Positions 7,871-16,791 of a stretch of 64,000 nt of DNA are shown here, piece after piece. The notes below the pieces were generated by a model. The model was not told the origin of the DNA and made no database searches. It saw nothing but the letters and a program-made list of their open reading frames with translations. The number at the start of each line of letters is the position of its first letter. The first letter of the stretch is position 1. The position numbers and the translations under genes are program-made. The stretch comes from Achromobacter spanius (lineage in GTDB: Bacteria > Pseudomonadota > Gammaproteobacteria > Burkholderiales > Burkholderiaceae_B): NCBI RefSeq assembly GCF_029637605.1, contig NZ_CP121261.1, positions 1,240,001 through 1,304,000 of the forward strand, written 5' to 3'.

Positions 7871-9303
7871 GACGGTTCTCCTGGGACGGGATCGGTCTTG
7901 CGAGGGTTGAGCGGCAACAGGCCATGAGGCGGCGCGGGTGGGTGGGCCGCGCGGAAGGCTTGGCGCCAGCGCGGCGTCGCCTGGCGCAGGGTTTGGAATC
8001 CTAGGGCGGGATCGGGCGCGGGGCCATAGCAGGCGCGCAGCGCTTCCTGCGCGGGCCGGCGCAGGTCGGTCGGCAAGCCTGTCGTGGCCTCGCGCAGCGT
8101 CGCCGCACGACGGCCACGGCGCAGCCAGCGGTACAGCGCGTCCAGACGGCCATCGGGCCGTGCCAGGTCGCGGCGCAAGGCGCGCGCGGCATAGGCTTCG
8201 GACGATTGCCAGCGGCGGCGGCGGGCCTGCACGGCCACGTGCAGGCGGGCACGGGCGCGCCGCCACCATGGCCGGCCCAGCCAGACCGCCAACGCGGCGA
8301 CAATCACGCCGGCCGCCACGGCCAGCCACCCACCAGGGATGCGGACTTGCACCTGCCGGCCCAGGTCGCGCAGGTCGTCCTGCACCGAAAACGGCGTCTG
8401 GTAAGCCGCGCCCGCGCGGGCCTCGAACGGTTGCGCGGGCAGTACCGCGCGCGCTTCCTGCTTGGTGGAAAGATCCCACCATCGGATTTCGATTTCGGGC
8501 AACGCATAAGCGCCGGGCCGCTCGACCACGTAATCGATGCGGTCCACCCGCTGGCCGCCCAGAAAGCGGCCCCGGTCATCAGACAGTTGCGTCAGCACCG
8601 GCTCGGCAACATACGCCTTCAAGCCGGGCACATCGGCGCTGGCCGGCCGCGGGATCAGCATCGCCTGGGCGCCCTGCGCCTGCACCGTGATGACGCGGCT
8701 GATGTGATCGCCCACGGCGGGGGGCTGTGCGGAAAACTCAATCTGCTGCGTCAGTTGCAGGCCGGTGGCCACCAGCAGGTGACCCGACTGCCCCGCGCCC
8801 GACGGCCCGGTACCAGACTGCTCATTGCCAGCCGGCCCCGCGCCGGGCGGGACGGCGGCCTGCACTTCCAGCGCATCCGTGCGGGCAGTCAGCGGCGCGC
8901 TGGCCTGCCCCACCTGCGCCCGTATGCTCAGCGACGGCACGCGCAGCACGCCGGCCGCCGTGGGATTGACCTGGTACGCATAGCGCATGCCGCTGTAGGC
9001 CACGCCGTCGATGGTGCGGCGTATGAGCGTGGCGTCGCCCGTGGGGCCGGTCACCATGGCGCCCGGTATGGTCAGCGTGGGCAGCTCGGGGGGCTGCGTG
9101 AACCAGGTGGAAGTCAGCACTTCAATGTGCAGCGTGGCGGTGCCGCCCACGGTTACCGGCGGCTCGGTTTCCATGGTGACGGCGGCGCGCAGTTGCGGAC
9201 CCGGGTCTGGGGATTGCGCTTGTGCTGCACCCACTGCCAGCAGAGCCATCAGCCCCACTACCATGGCGTGTAAAAGACCGCGCAGGAATCCGCTTGCGTT
9301 CAT
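7867..9303 (-). CDS. batD: BatD-like protein
   Basis: A 478-residue protein with an N-terminal signal peptide (LLHAMVVGLMALLAVGAAQAQ), Ig-like beta-rich extracytoplasmic domains (about residues 35-330), one transmembrane helix near residues 335-355 (GGWLAVAAGVIVAALAVWLG) and an Arg-rich cytoplasmic tail. This is the layout of BatD (Bacteroides aerotolerance operon) proteins. It overlaps the vWA/TPR gene upstream and the HAD gene downstream by four bases each, so the three are translationally coupled. It probably scaffolds the vWA proteins at the membrane. Confidence 0.88.
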   Translation of the reverse strand: MNASGFLRGLLHAMVVGLMALLAVGAAQAQSPDPGPQLRAAVTMETEPPVTVGGTATLHIEVLTSTWFTQPPELPTLTIPGAMVTGPTGDATLIRRTIDGVAYSGMRYAYQVNPTAAGVLRVPSLSIRAQVGQASAPLTARTDALEVQAAVPPGAGPAGNEQSGTGPSGAGQSGHLLVATGLQLTQQIEFSAQPPAVGDHISRVITVQAQGAQAMLIPRPASADVPGLKAYVAEPVLTQLSDDRGRFLGGQRVDRIDYVVERPGAYALPEIEIRWWDLSTKQEARAVLPAQPFEARAGAAYQTPFSVQDDLRDLGRQVQVRIPGGWLAVAAGVIVAALAVWLGRPWWRRARARLHVAVQARRRRWQSSEAYAARALRRDLARPDGRLDALYRWLRRGRRAATLREATTGLPTDLRRPAQEALRACYGPAPDPALGFQTLRQATPRWRQAFRAAHPPAPPHGLLPLNPRKTDPVPGEPS

Positions 9304-10898
9304 GGCAGGCCTTCCGCTTGCGCCGGGCTTTGGCGCGCGGCTTCGATCGCAAACTTCTGCTTCAGGAAGCCCGCGGGCGACAGGCTCAGGTTGCGCAGCC
9401 AGAGCGCGTCGGACGAGGCTTGCGCAACGGGCGCGGCGGTCATCTTGCCGGCGCCCTTCTTGTTGTCGTAGGCGACGTCGTCCGGCTTCTCGTTGTTGTT
9501 GTCGTCCTGTTGCTCGGTTTCAATGGCGGCTTGCAGCTTGGCCACCAGCTCGCGGTTCTTGCGCGCTTCGGGGAAGTCCTGGCGCAGGCGCAACGCCTGG
9601 TCGTAAGCCGCCAGGGCCGCGTCGTAGTTACGCAGCCGCGCCTGCGTGTTGCCCACGTAGAAGCTGCCTTCGGCGGTGTCCAGGCGGGCGAAGGCGGCCA
9701 GCGCCGTGCGGTAGTCGCCCGCGTCGTAGGCCGCCCGCCCCTTCCAGTACGGGTCCTGGAACAAGGCGGCGGCGCGGTCGTACTCATGGTGTTCGTAGGC
9801 CCATCGGCCTTGCTGGTCAGGCGTGAAGAAGGCGTCCGTAACCGGGTTGGCCTGGCTGTCGGGCGCATACAGGCTGGCGAAAGCGACCAAGGCCAGGCCC
9901 GCCAGCCAATTGACGTTCCAGCCGCGCCGCAACGCCAACAGCGCCAGCACCGCAAGCGGCCAGCACAGCCAATAGCCCAGGTCTTTCCAGTGCACGGGTT
10001 GGCCTTCGTTCTGCACCGCCTGGAAATGGCGCTGGGCGTGCAGCGTGATCCAGTCCAGGTCATCGTCATTCAGCGTCAGGCTGCCCAAGGGTGCGCGGGC
10101 CGCCTGGGCCAGTTGCTTGAGCGCCTCAGCGTCAAACGTGCCCAGCAGCGGCTTGCCCTGCGCGTCCAGGCGGGTTTGTCCGCGCGCATCGCGCAGCACG
10201 CCGGCATCTTGCGCGCCCGCCGCCAGTACCAGTATCTGGAATTGGTTGGCTTTGGCAAGCTGCTCGACTTGCGGCAGTTGTGAGGTGTCGGCGCCATCGG
10301 TCACGAGCAGCACCGTACCGCCCGCCTGGGTGGCCTGCATGACGGACGCGGCCACGCTGATGGCGCCTGCCGCGTCCTTGCCGGGCGCGGCAATCAGGGA
10401 CGTGGACAAGGACTGCAGGAACAGGTCGACCAAGGCCGGATCATCCGTGGGCGGCAAGACCAGATGCGCCGTCCCGGCGTAGGCGATCAGCCCCGTCTTG
10501 GCGCCCGCACGCCGGTCCAGCAGGTCGTGCAGCTTGTGCTTGGCTGCCTGCAAGCGGCTGGGCGGCACGTCGTTGGCGTCCATGGAGGGCGACAGGTCCA
10601 CCGCCACGATCAACGGCGCCTGGTTGTCCAGAAACGGCGGAAGGTCGCGCTCCCACGTCGGGCCCGCCGCAGCGATGCCGCCCAATATCAGCATGGCGGC
10701 CACGGCATGGATCGGGCGCGGCCCACGGCTGCCGGGTGCGTCCACGATCAGGTGCGGCAGCAAGGCGGGCGCGATCGATGTGCGCCATCCCAGCCGGCCG
10801 CCCTCGGCGCGCCGCAGCCACAGCAGCAACAGCGCTGCCGGCAGCGCCAGCAGCCACCAAGGCCGCAGGAAATGGAAGGCGCTCAGGTCGATGTCCAC
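9300..10898 (-). CDS. batB: vWA-TPR membrane protein (BatB/BatC type)
   Basis: This 532-residue protein has an N-terminal transmembrane segment (PWWLLALPAALLLLWL), a von Willebrand A domain from about residue 85 with the MIDAS motif DLSPSMDAND, a second hydrophobic stretch near 305-345, and C-terminal TPR units (about 370-450; AYDQALRLRQDFPEARKNRELV). It thus combines the separate BatB (vWA) and BatC (TPR) proteins of Bacteroidetes. The C-terminus carries an Asn/Asp-rich low-complexity stretch. It overlaps both neighbours. In the MoxR-vWA class the ATPase remodels a client bound through the vWA MIDAS. Confidence 0.9.
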   Translation of the reverse strand: MDIDLSAFHFLRPWWLLALPAALLLLWLRRAEGGRLGWRTSIAPALLPHLIVDAPGSRGPRPIHAVAAMLILGGIAAAGPTWERDLPPFLDNQAPLIVAVDLSPSMDANDVPPSRLQAAKHKLHDLLDRRAGAKTGLIAYAGTAHLVLPPTDDPALVDLFLQSLSTSLIAAPGKDAAGAISVAASVMQATQAGGTVLLVTDGADTSQLPQVEQLAKANQFQILVLAAGAQDAGVLRDARGQTRLDAQGKPLLGTFDAEALKQLAQAARAPLGSLTLNDDDLDWITLHAQRHFQAVQNEGQPVHWKDLGYWLCWPLAVLALLALRRGWNVNWLAGLALVAFASLYAPDSQANPVTDAFFTPDQQGRWAYEHHEYDRAAALFQDPYWKGRAAYDAGDYRTALAAFARLDTAEGSFYVGNTQARLRNYDAALAAYDQALRLRQDFPEARKNRELVAKLQAAIETEQQDDNNNEKPDDVAYDNKKGAGKMTAAPVAQASSDALWLRNLSLSPAGFLKQKFAIEAARQSPAQAEGLP

Positions 10899-11935
10899 GC
10901 GTCCTCCGTGCTGTCGCTGCGTTGCTCACCGTTCTGCCCACCCTGCCCGCCTTGTCCTGCTTTGCGCCGAGACATGCCGGCGCGCAACGCCGCCGCGCCA
11001 TGCCAGCCCGCCAGCAGCAGCACGGCCAGGCCCAGGGGAATCCAGAAAAAATCCTGGCGCGGCTGGTGGCGCAGTTCGCGCACCTCGTGCGGGGTGATCT
11101 GGTCCAGCGTGGCATACACCTGTTGCAGCGATGCCTGGTCCTGAGCCGAGAAGAACCGTCCGCCCGTCGCCTGCGCAATGCGTCGAAGCGCATCGAAATC
11201 CACTTTGTCCTCGCCGGTGGCTTGCGGGTCACCAATGCCGATGGTGTGGACGACGATGTGGCGGTCGGCAGCCATTACGGCCGCCCGGTCCGGCGGCACG
11301 ACGCTGCCGGTGTCGTTGCCGTCCGTCAACAGGATCAGGACCTTGTCGCGCTCGGTGGCGTGTTCCAACTGCTTGATCGCCACGCCGATCGCGTCGCCAA
11401 TGGCCGTGTTCGGCCCCGCCATGCCGGTGGCAACCTGGTCCAGCAACAGGCTCAGGGTGGCGTGGTCTTGCGTCAAGGGCGCTTGCGGATAGGCAGCGGT
11501 GCCGAACACGATCAGGCCCAGCCTGTCGTCCTTGCGGCGGGCAATGAAGTCGGCCACCACGGTCTTGACCCCGGCCAGGCGATCGCCTCGTTGGCCGGTG
11601 GGGGTCACGAAGTCTTGTGTTTCCATCGACTGCGAAATATCCAGTGCCAGCATCAGGTCACGCACCGGCTGCCGATGTTCCAGGGGCGGCTCCACCCGTT
11701 CGGGCCGCGCCAGCGCCAGCACCAGCAACGCCCAGACCAGCGCATTCAACGCAAGCTGCCACGGGTCGCGCCGTACCCCGGGCCGCTGGGGCGATTGCCC
11801 TACGCTGCGTGCCACCGACTCAAAAAAGGGAATGCGCAGCGCGCCGCGCCGCTGCACATAGGCCGGCAGATAGCGGTACGCCAGCCAGCCCAGTGGCAGC
11901 AGCACCAGCAGCCAGGGATACTCAAGCCGCCACAT
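10883..11935 (-). CDS. batA: vWA membrane protein (BatA type)
   Basis: A 350-residue BatA-like protein: an N-terminal hydrophobic helix (YPWLLVLLPLGWLAYRYLPAY), a cytoplasmic basic stretch, a second helix near residue 55, a vWA domain from about 85 with MIDAS motif DISQSMETQD, and a final helix near 310-330 (IPLGLAVLLLAGW). The start at 11935 overlaps the upstream DUF4381 gene by 14 bases; a longer frame starting at 12061 runs through that gene and is rejected. It overlaps the vWA-TPR gene by 16 bases. Confidence 0.9.
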   Translation of the reverse strand: MWRLEYPWLLVLLPLGWLAYRYLPAYVQRRGALRIPFFESVARSVGQSPQRPGVRRDPWQLALNALVWALLVLALARPERVEPPLEHRQPVRDLMLALDISQSMETQDFVTPTGQRGDRLAGVKTVVADFIARRKDDRLGLIVFGTAAYPQAPLTQDHATLSLLLDQVATGMAGPNTAIGDAIGVAIKQLEHATERDKVLILLTDGNDTGSVVPPDRAAVMAADRHIVVHTIGIGDPQATGEDKVDFDALRRIAQATGGRFFSAQDQASLQQVYATLDQITPHEVRELRHQPRQDFFWIPLGLAVLLLAGWHGAAALRAGMSRRKAGQGGQGGQNGEQRSDSTEDAWTST

Positions 11936-12425
11936 GGTGGTGCTCCATCCACTGCCGGCTGGCGGCGAACAAGGCCTGCAATTGGGCATCGGGAATGGCC
12001 TTGACCGAGGCCGGTGGCGCATAGGCCAAGGTGCGCAGCAAGGCGTCTGCGTCCGGCGCAAAGTTGCCGCCGTCGGCCACCATGACCGCCACCCACCCCG
12101 GGCCGGTCAGCGCCGCCACACGCGTGCGGTCCTCCGGAGGCACGGCCGACAAGCCCACGCGTTTGAGCAGCACGGGCAAGGCGCGCGCGGCCAGGGGATC
12201 GGCCTGGGCCGCCTGCCGCATGGCGTCCAACTCCAGCAAGCCGGCGCGGCGATAACGGTTGCGGCGATGCTTGCGAACTGCCCGCCACACAGCCCACCCG
12301 GCGACGAGCAAGAGCAGCGCCAGCAATACCGCCCAGCCCCAGGTCTGCGGCCAATAGCTGACGGGCGCGGGCAAGGGCAACTGAAGCAGTTGGTCGATGC
12401 TGGGGCTGGCGTCGTTGGCGTTCAT
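11922..12425 (-). CDS. DUF4381 small membrane protein
   Basis: A 167-residue protein with a single transmembrane helix near residues 28-48 (WGWAVLLALLLLVAGWAVW), a basic stop-transfer region and a helical cytoplasmic part, the pattern of DUF4381 proteins. These genes occur between DUF58 and vWA genes in MoxR clusters, as here. It overlaps the DUF58 gene by four bases (ATGA at 12422) and batA by 14 bases. Its biochemical role is unknown; a membrane adaptor is inferred from context. Confidence 0.85.
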   Translation of the reverse strand: MNANDASPSIDQLLQLPLPAPVSYWPQTWGWAVLLALLLLVAGWAVWRAVRKHRRNRYRRAGLLELDAMRQAAQADPLAARALPVLLKRVGLSAVPPEDRTRVAALTGPGWVAVMVADGGNFAPDADALLRTLAYAPPASVKAIPDAQLQALFAASRQWMEHHHVAA

Positions 12426-13360
12426 GGGCGCACCTGCTTGCCAAGTTCGCGGCGCAACTGCGTCACCGTGTCGTTGGCCGTATCCACCGACAGCAGCGGC
12501 ACGTGGCTGCGGCGCAGCAGCTCGGCCACGTCACGCAAACGGCCCGTGAAAAAGTCCGACAGCGGCTGGCGCACCTGTTGCCGGTCCGCCGCCACTTCCA
12601 CTTGCAGTTCACCCTGCGTAACCACTAACCGCCCCTGCAACGGCGTGCGGACGGCCAGCGGGTCGTAGACCAGCGTTGCAATCACGTCGTTGTGCGCGGC
12701 CAGCGTACGCAGCAGCCGCAAGGTCTGATCGTCAGCGCCCGCGAAATCGCTGATCAGGCAAATCAGGTTGTCATGCGGGGCATGCGCCAGCGCGCCCTGC
12801 AGCGCCTGGTTCAAGCGGCCCGTGGCGTCCACATCCGGCGCATCGGCGCGCAATGCCTGGTTGCGGCGGACGATGGCGGCAAACAGGGCCTGGATGCGTT
12901 CGCGGCTGCGCAAGGGGCGCACTTGCTCGATGCCGTCGTCGCTGAACACCAGCCCGCCGACGCGGTCGCCCGCCAGATACCCCATCCACGACGACAGCGC
13001 GGCCACGCGCGCCGCCACCACCGATTTAAAGCTGCGCACCGAACCGAAATGCATGCTCATGCGTTGGTCCACCAACACCAGCAGCGGGCGGTCGCGTTCT
13101 TCGCTATAGGTGCGTATGTAGGGCTTGCCCAAGCGCTGAGACGCCCGCCAGTCAAGCTGGCGCAAATCATCGCCCGGCAGGTAGCGCCGCAGTTCCTCGA
13201 AGTCCAGCCCGCGCCCGCGCAGCCGCGAGCCATGCTGGCCCGCCAGGATGCTGTTGATGGGCTGGCGGCTGCTAAAGCGCAAGCCGCGCGCCGCGGGTTC
13301 CAGCGCCATCAGGTCCTGGATGCGGACGTGGACATCGGCGTCGCTGGCGGTGGCTGGCAT
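12422..13360 (-). CDS. DUF58 protein of the MoxR cluster
   Basis: A 312-residue soluble DUF58 protein. The family signature is visible around residues 45-75: GSRLRGRGLDFEELRRYLPGDDLRQLDWRAS in separate pieces, then RTYSEERDRPLLVLVDQRMSM, a degenerate vWA-like strand. DUF58 proteins are almost always encoded beside moxR. Twelve bases separate it from the moxR stop, and it overlaps DUF4381, so the group is one transcript. Confidence 0.9.
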   Translation of the reverse strand: MPATASDADVHVRIQDLMALEPAARGLRFSSRQPINSILAGQHGSRLRGRGLDFEELRRYLPGDDLRQLDWRASQRLGKPYIRTYSEERDRPLLVLVDQRMSMHFGSVRSFKSVVAARVAALSSWMGYLAGDRVGGLVFSDDGIEQVRPLRSRERIQALFAAIVRRNQALRADAPDVDATGRLNQALQGALAHAPHDNLICLISDFAGADDQTLRLLRTLAAHNDVIATLVYDPLAVRTPLQGRLVVTQGELQVEVAADRQQVRQPLSDFFTGRLRDVAELLRRSHVPLLSVDTANDTVTQLRRELGKQVRP

Positions 13361-13372
13361 CTGGAAGCGGGC

Positions 13373-14350
13373 TCACACGGGAACGGCCACGGCATCGAGC
13401 AGCTTGTCGATGACCTGGTCCGCGCTGATGCCGTCGGCCACGGCGTCGTAGGACAAATGCAGCCGATGCCGCAGCACCGGTTTGGCCACGCCGCGCACGT
13501 CGTCCGGCGATGCGTAGTCCTGCCCCGCCAGCCAGGCGTTGGCGCGCGCCACCTTGTCCAGCGCAATCGCGCCGCGCGGGCTGGCGCCCACCTGGATCCA
13601 GCGCGCCAGGTCCGCGTCGTAGTCGGCGGGGCGCCGCGTGGCGTTGACCAGGTCGACCAGATAGCGGTCCAGCGCATCGGACACATGCACCTGCCCGATC
13701 TCGGCGCGGCAGGCAAAGAGCGTTTCCTGGGGCAGCCGGGCCTCGGTGGGCGCATCGGCTTGCGCGGCTTCGCCCCGCAGCAGCGACAGCATGCGGATTT
13801 CGCTGTCGGCGTCGGGGTAGTCCAGCACGATCTTCATCAGGAAGCGGTCCATCTGCGCTTCAGGCAAGGGATACGTGCCTTCTTGTTCGATGGGGTTCTG
13901 CGTGGCCAGCACCATGAAAAGCCCGGGCATCCGGTGCGTGGTGCCCGCCACGGTGATCTGCCTTTCTTCCATGGCTTCCAGCAGCGCCGCCTGCACCTTG
14001 GCGGGTGCGCGGTTGATCTCGTCGGCCAGGATCAGGTTGCCGAACAAGGGCCCCTGCTGGAACTGGATCTGGTTCTTGCCTTGCGCATCCAGTTGCAGCA
14101 CCTCGGCGCCCGTGATGTCCGATGGCAACAGATCCGGCGTGAACTGGATGCGGCTCATGTCGGCCGCCAGATGCGCGGCCAGCGCCTTGACGGTACGCGT
14201 CTTGGCCAGCCCGGGCAGGCTTTCCAGCAGCACGTGCCCGTCGGCCAGCAGGCCCAACAACACTTCGCGTATGACGGCGCCCTGCCCCAACACCGCCTGG
14301 GCCATGGCGCGTTCCAATTCCAGAATGCTGTCGCGGTTGACGATCGGCAT
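13373..14350 (-). CDS. moxR: MoxR-family AAA+ ATPase
   Basis: A 325-residue MoxR ATPase. The Walker A position is written LLESLPGLAKTRTVKALA (a GxxGxAKT-type loop with the Lys), Walker B is ILADEINRA, sensor 1 is VLATQNPIE, and the arginine-rich lid follows at the C-terminus (RHRLHLSYDAVADG). MoxR ATPases act as chaperone-like remodellers working with vWA proteins. It is the first of seven tightly spaced minus-strand genes; 47 bases separate it from the FGE-like gene upstream. Confidence 0.93.
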   Translation of the reverse strand: MPIVNRDSILELERAMAQAVLGQGAVIREVLLGLLADGHVLLESLPGLAKTRTVKALAAHLAADMSRIQFTPDLLPSDITGAEVLQLDAQGKNQIQFQQGPLFGNLILADEINRAPAKVQAALLEAMEERQITVAGTTHRMPGLFMVLATQNPIEQEGTYPLPEAQMDRFLMKIVLDYPDADSEIRMLSLLRGEAAQADAPTEARLPQETLFACRAEIGQVHVSDALDRYLVDLVNATRRPADYDADLARWIQVGASPRGAIALDKVARANAWLAGQDYASPDDVRGVAKPVLRHRLHLSYDAVADGISADQVIDKLLDAVAVPV

Positions 14351-14397
14351 TGCTTCCCCCGTGGAGCCGACGGCCTGAGCCGTCAGCGATTAAGCCG

Positions 14398-15564
14398 TCA
14401 GCGGCTGGCGACGCCGTTCTTGCGGGCCTGCGCCAGTTTCCACTGCTGGGGAGTCATCACCGTGCGGAATCCCAGGTGCGACATGCCGTTCATCGGATCG
14501 GTGCCGCGGCGCGCGCTGGTGCGGTAGCTGATGCAGTATGTATCGCTGCACAGGAACGAACCGCCGCGGGTCACGCGCTTGGGCGCGTTGGGCGGCACGG
14601 CGCCGTCGTCCGGGTCGAAGCTGTCGGCCGGCCCGGCGGGGTCCACGGGCGGCTTGCGGTATTGCGCCTGAATCTTGAAGGCGTCGGCGCGATACCAGTC
14701 GGACGTCCATTGCCAGACGTTGCCGGCCATGTCGTAAAGCCCGTAGCCGTTAGGCGAAAAGCTGCCGACGGGCATGGTGCCCACCTGCACTTTTTCATCC
14801 TTCACCACCGGAAACGGCTGCTGTTGCTGCGTGTCCCAGATATTGGCCATCGGCTTGCCCTGGGGCAGCAGCTCTTCGCCCCAGGCGTAAGTGGCCTGTT
14901 CGAGCCCGCCGCGCGCCGCCATTTCCCATTCGGTTTCCGTCGGCAGGCGCTTGCCGGCCCATTTTGCATAGGCCACGGCGTCTTCATACGACACCTGCAC
15001 GACGGGGTGATCGTCCTTGCCGTCGATCGACGTGCCCGGGCCTTGCGGGTGCCGCCAATTGGCGCCGGCCACATAGCGCCACCAGCGCGAGTAATCGCGC
15101 AGCGACACCTCGGACTCGGTGCCCACGAACACCATGGCGCCGGGCACCAGCAGGCTGTCGTCGGGGCGCGGCGTGCCAGGTGGCAACTGCACCTTCAGGT
15201 CTTCCCATTTGGGCTTTTGCTCGGCTGTCGTGACGTAGCCAGTGGCTTCCACGAAGCGGCGGAACTGCGCATTGGTGACGTCGTTGACGTCCATCCAGAA
15301 CCCGCTTACCGCCACCTTGTGCGCGGGCATTTCATTGGGCTGCGCCAGCTTGTGGCTGCTGCCCATCAGGAATTCGCGCCCTGGCACCCACGCCATGCCC
15401 GGTGGCCCGCTCTTGCCATCGCCCAGCACCACCTTGACGGCTTGCGGCTTGCCGTCGTCGGCCATCACCAGAAAAGCCGTGCTGGCGGCCACCCCCAACA
15501 CCACGCCGCCCAATAGCAGCGCGCCCACCAGGCGGGATTTGTTTTTCACTTGCTTCGTCGCCAT
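14398..15564 (-). CDS. Formylglycine-generating enzyme homologue, membrane anchored
   Basis: A 388-residue SUMF1/FGE-fold protein preceded by one N-terminal helix (LVGALLLGGVVLGVAASTAFLV, residues about 11-33), so probably facing the periplasm. Family marks are GMAWVPGREFLMGS, WEMAARGG, NGYGLYDMAGNVWQWTSDW and the C-terminal RVTRGGSFLC...YC...LGFRTV. The GGSFLCSDTYC stretch keeps both cysteines spaced C-x4-C, as in the catalytic copper-binding pair of true FGE. True FGE turns Cys of a CxPxR motif into formylglycine in sulfatases; no sulfatase is encoded nearby. It sits between the outer-membrane protein gene and moxR. Confidence 0.9.
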   Translation of the reverse strand: MATKQVKNKSRLVGALLLGGVVLGVAASTAFLVMADDGKPQAVKVVLGDGKSGPPGMAWVPGREFLMGSSHKLAQPNEMPAHKVAVSGFWMDVNDVTNAQFRRFVEATGYVTTAEQKPKWEDLKVQLPPGTPRPDDSLLVPGAMVFVGTESEVSLRDYSRWWRYVAGANWRHPQGPGTSIDGKDDHPVVQVSYEDAVAYAKWAGKRLPTETEWEMAARGGLEQATYAWGEELLPQGKPMANIWDTQQQQPFPVVKDEKVQVGTMPVGSFSPNGYGLYDMAGNVWQWTSDWYRADAFKIQAQYRKPPVDPAGPADSFDPDDGAVPPNAPKRVTRGGSFLCSDTYCISYRTSARRGTDPMNGMSHLGFRTVMTPQQWKLAQARKNGVASR

Positions 15565-15632
15565 ATTGAGTCACCCGAAGTCAAAGAAATTCAATCGGCT
15601 GCCCAGGAGGGGCAGGTCCGGTTATTACAGGC

Positions 15633-16577
15633 TTAGAACACCACTGTGGCCGTGCCCATCACCGTGCTGGTGCTATCCAGCCGGTTCGTGCTGCTGATGG
15701 TCGGCACCCAGCGCAGGCTGAGCGACAGCGAACGCTTGTCCGCCAGTTTCCTGTCGTAGGTAACGATCGGGCCCAGTGCCCAATCCCTGCCCTTGAACCC
15801 ATTCAGCCGGTCGGCGGTGGGCCCGTCGTCGCTACCCAATTGCTGTTGGGTGCCCAGGATCAAGCCCGCGCTGACGCCATTGCTGAAGGTTTTGCGGCCC
15901 ATTACGTCCCAACTGAAGACGGGGGCATTGCGGTAATCGGTAGCGTTGTTGCGCGTGTAGAACTGCACGCCCGCCACCGTGTCGATCTGGAAGCCGGATT
16001 CCGGAAATATCTTGGTGTAGGCCACCTGCGGAATGAAGGTCCAGTTGTTCAAACTGGGGTTGGCCATGTCGTCGGCGTTGTACTTGCCGGTGGGCGCCCA
16101 GATGTTCAGGCTGAGCGCCATGTGTGAGGTATCGGAAAAATGGTAGCCGGCGATGATGGGCGAGAAATACAGGTCGAAGAGACCCGACGCGGTGTCGCTA
16201 TTGCCAACCGACCGGCCGCCCGGCCCCGTAAGGGTGGAATTCACCTTGGTCCAGACGTAGGGCAAGGTGAAGCTGGAGGCAAAGTTCCACGGCCCCGGGC
16301 CGGTATCCCAGGTTTTCAGGACAGTGGCCAACGTGAACGCTACCTTGCCGTTAAGCCCCAGCGACGTGCGCCCCGCCACCGGCACTTCGCGGCTACCGCC
16401 GATCTTGCCGTCCAGGTAGATCTGCGCAAAGTTCACGGCCCAGATCGGTTCGGGTGACACGATGCCCGCGTTGGGCTGCACATTGGTGCCGGTAACCTGC
16501 CGGCCCAGCGCGCCTTCCGTGGCAAAGGCGACGCCTGGCAAGGCCAGGGCCAGCAGCGAAGCTCCTACGCGCCGCAT
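15633..16577 (-). CDS. Outer-membrane protein, phenol-degradation 'MetA-pathway' transporter family
   Basis: A 314-residue beta-barrel candidate. It has a short signal peptide (LLALALPGVAFA, cleavage near residue 19) and alternating aromatic beta strands ending in a terminal aromatic (ATVVF), as expected for an outer-membrane barrel. The motifs LYFSPIIAGYHFSDTSHMALSLNIWAPTGKYN and the closing pattern resemble the MetA-pathway/SphA-like transporter family (PF13557 type). It is first in the minus-strand train, 68 bases before the FGE homologue. Its cargo is unknown. Confidence 0.82.
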   Translation of the reverse strand: MRRVGASLLALALPGVAFATEGALGRQVTGTNVQPNAGIVSPEPIWAVNFAQIYLDGKIGGSREVPVAGRTSLGLNGKVAFTLATVLKTWDTGPGPWNFASSFTLPYVWTKVNSTLTGPGGRSVGNSDTASGLFDLYFSPIIAGYHFSDTSHMALSLNIWAPTGKYNADDMANPSLNNWTFIPQVAYTKIFPESGFQIDTVAGVQFYTRNNATDYRNAPVFSWDVMGRKTFSNGVSAGLILGTQQQLGSDDGPTADRLNGFKGRDWALGPIVTYDRKLADKRSLSLSLRWVPTISSTNRLDSTSTVMGTATVVF

Positions 16578-16791
16578 ACCCGAACTTCCAACACGCCCAC
16601 CCCAACCATCACACTGCCCATGCTGCTGTTCTCCACAAGGAATAACAAAAATGCAAAGACGCGCCGTCGATCTAGGAACAAACTTTAAACAAGCCGTGCT
16701 GGAAAATCAGGATAACTAAAAAGCCTTTCGCAATATTCTCACAGAGTTTTGCTTTGCCCAAGCTTGGCGTTACCAGGGAAAGTGCCCGCTA

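Noticed and set aside
10883..12061. Longer batA start at 12061
   Set aside because: It would overlap most of the DUF4381 gene; the shorter start gives a normal BatA N-terminal helix.
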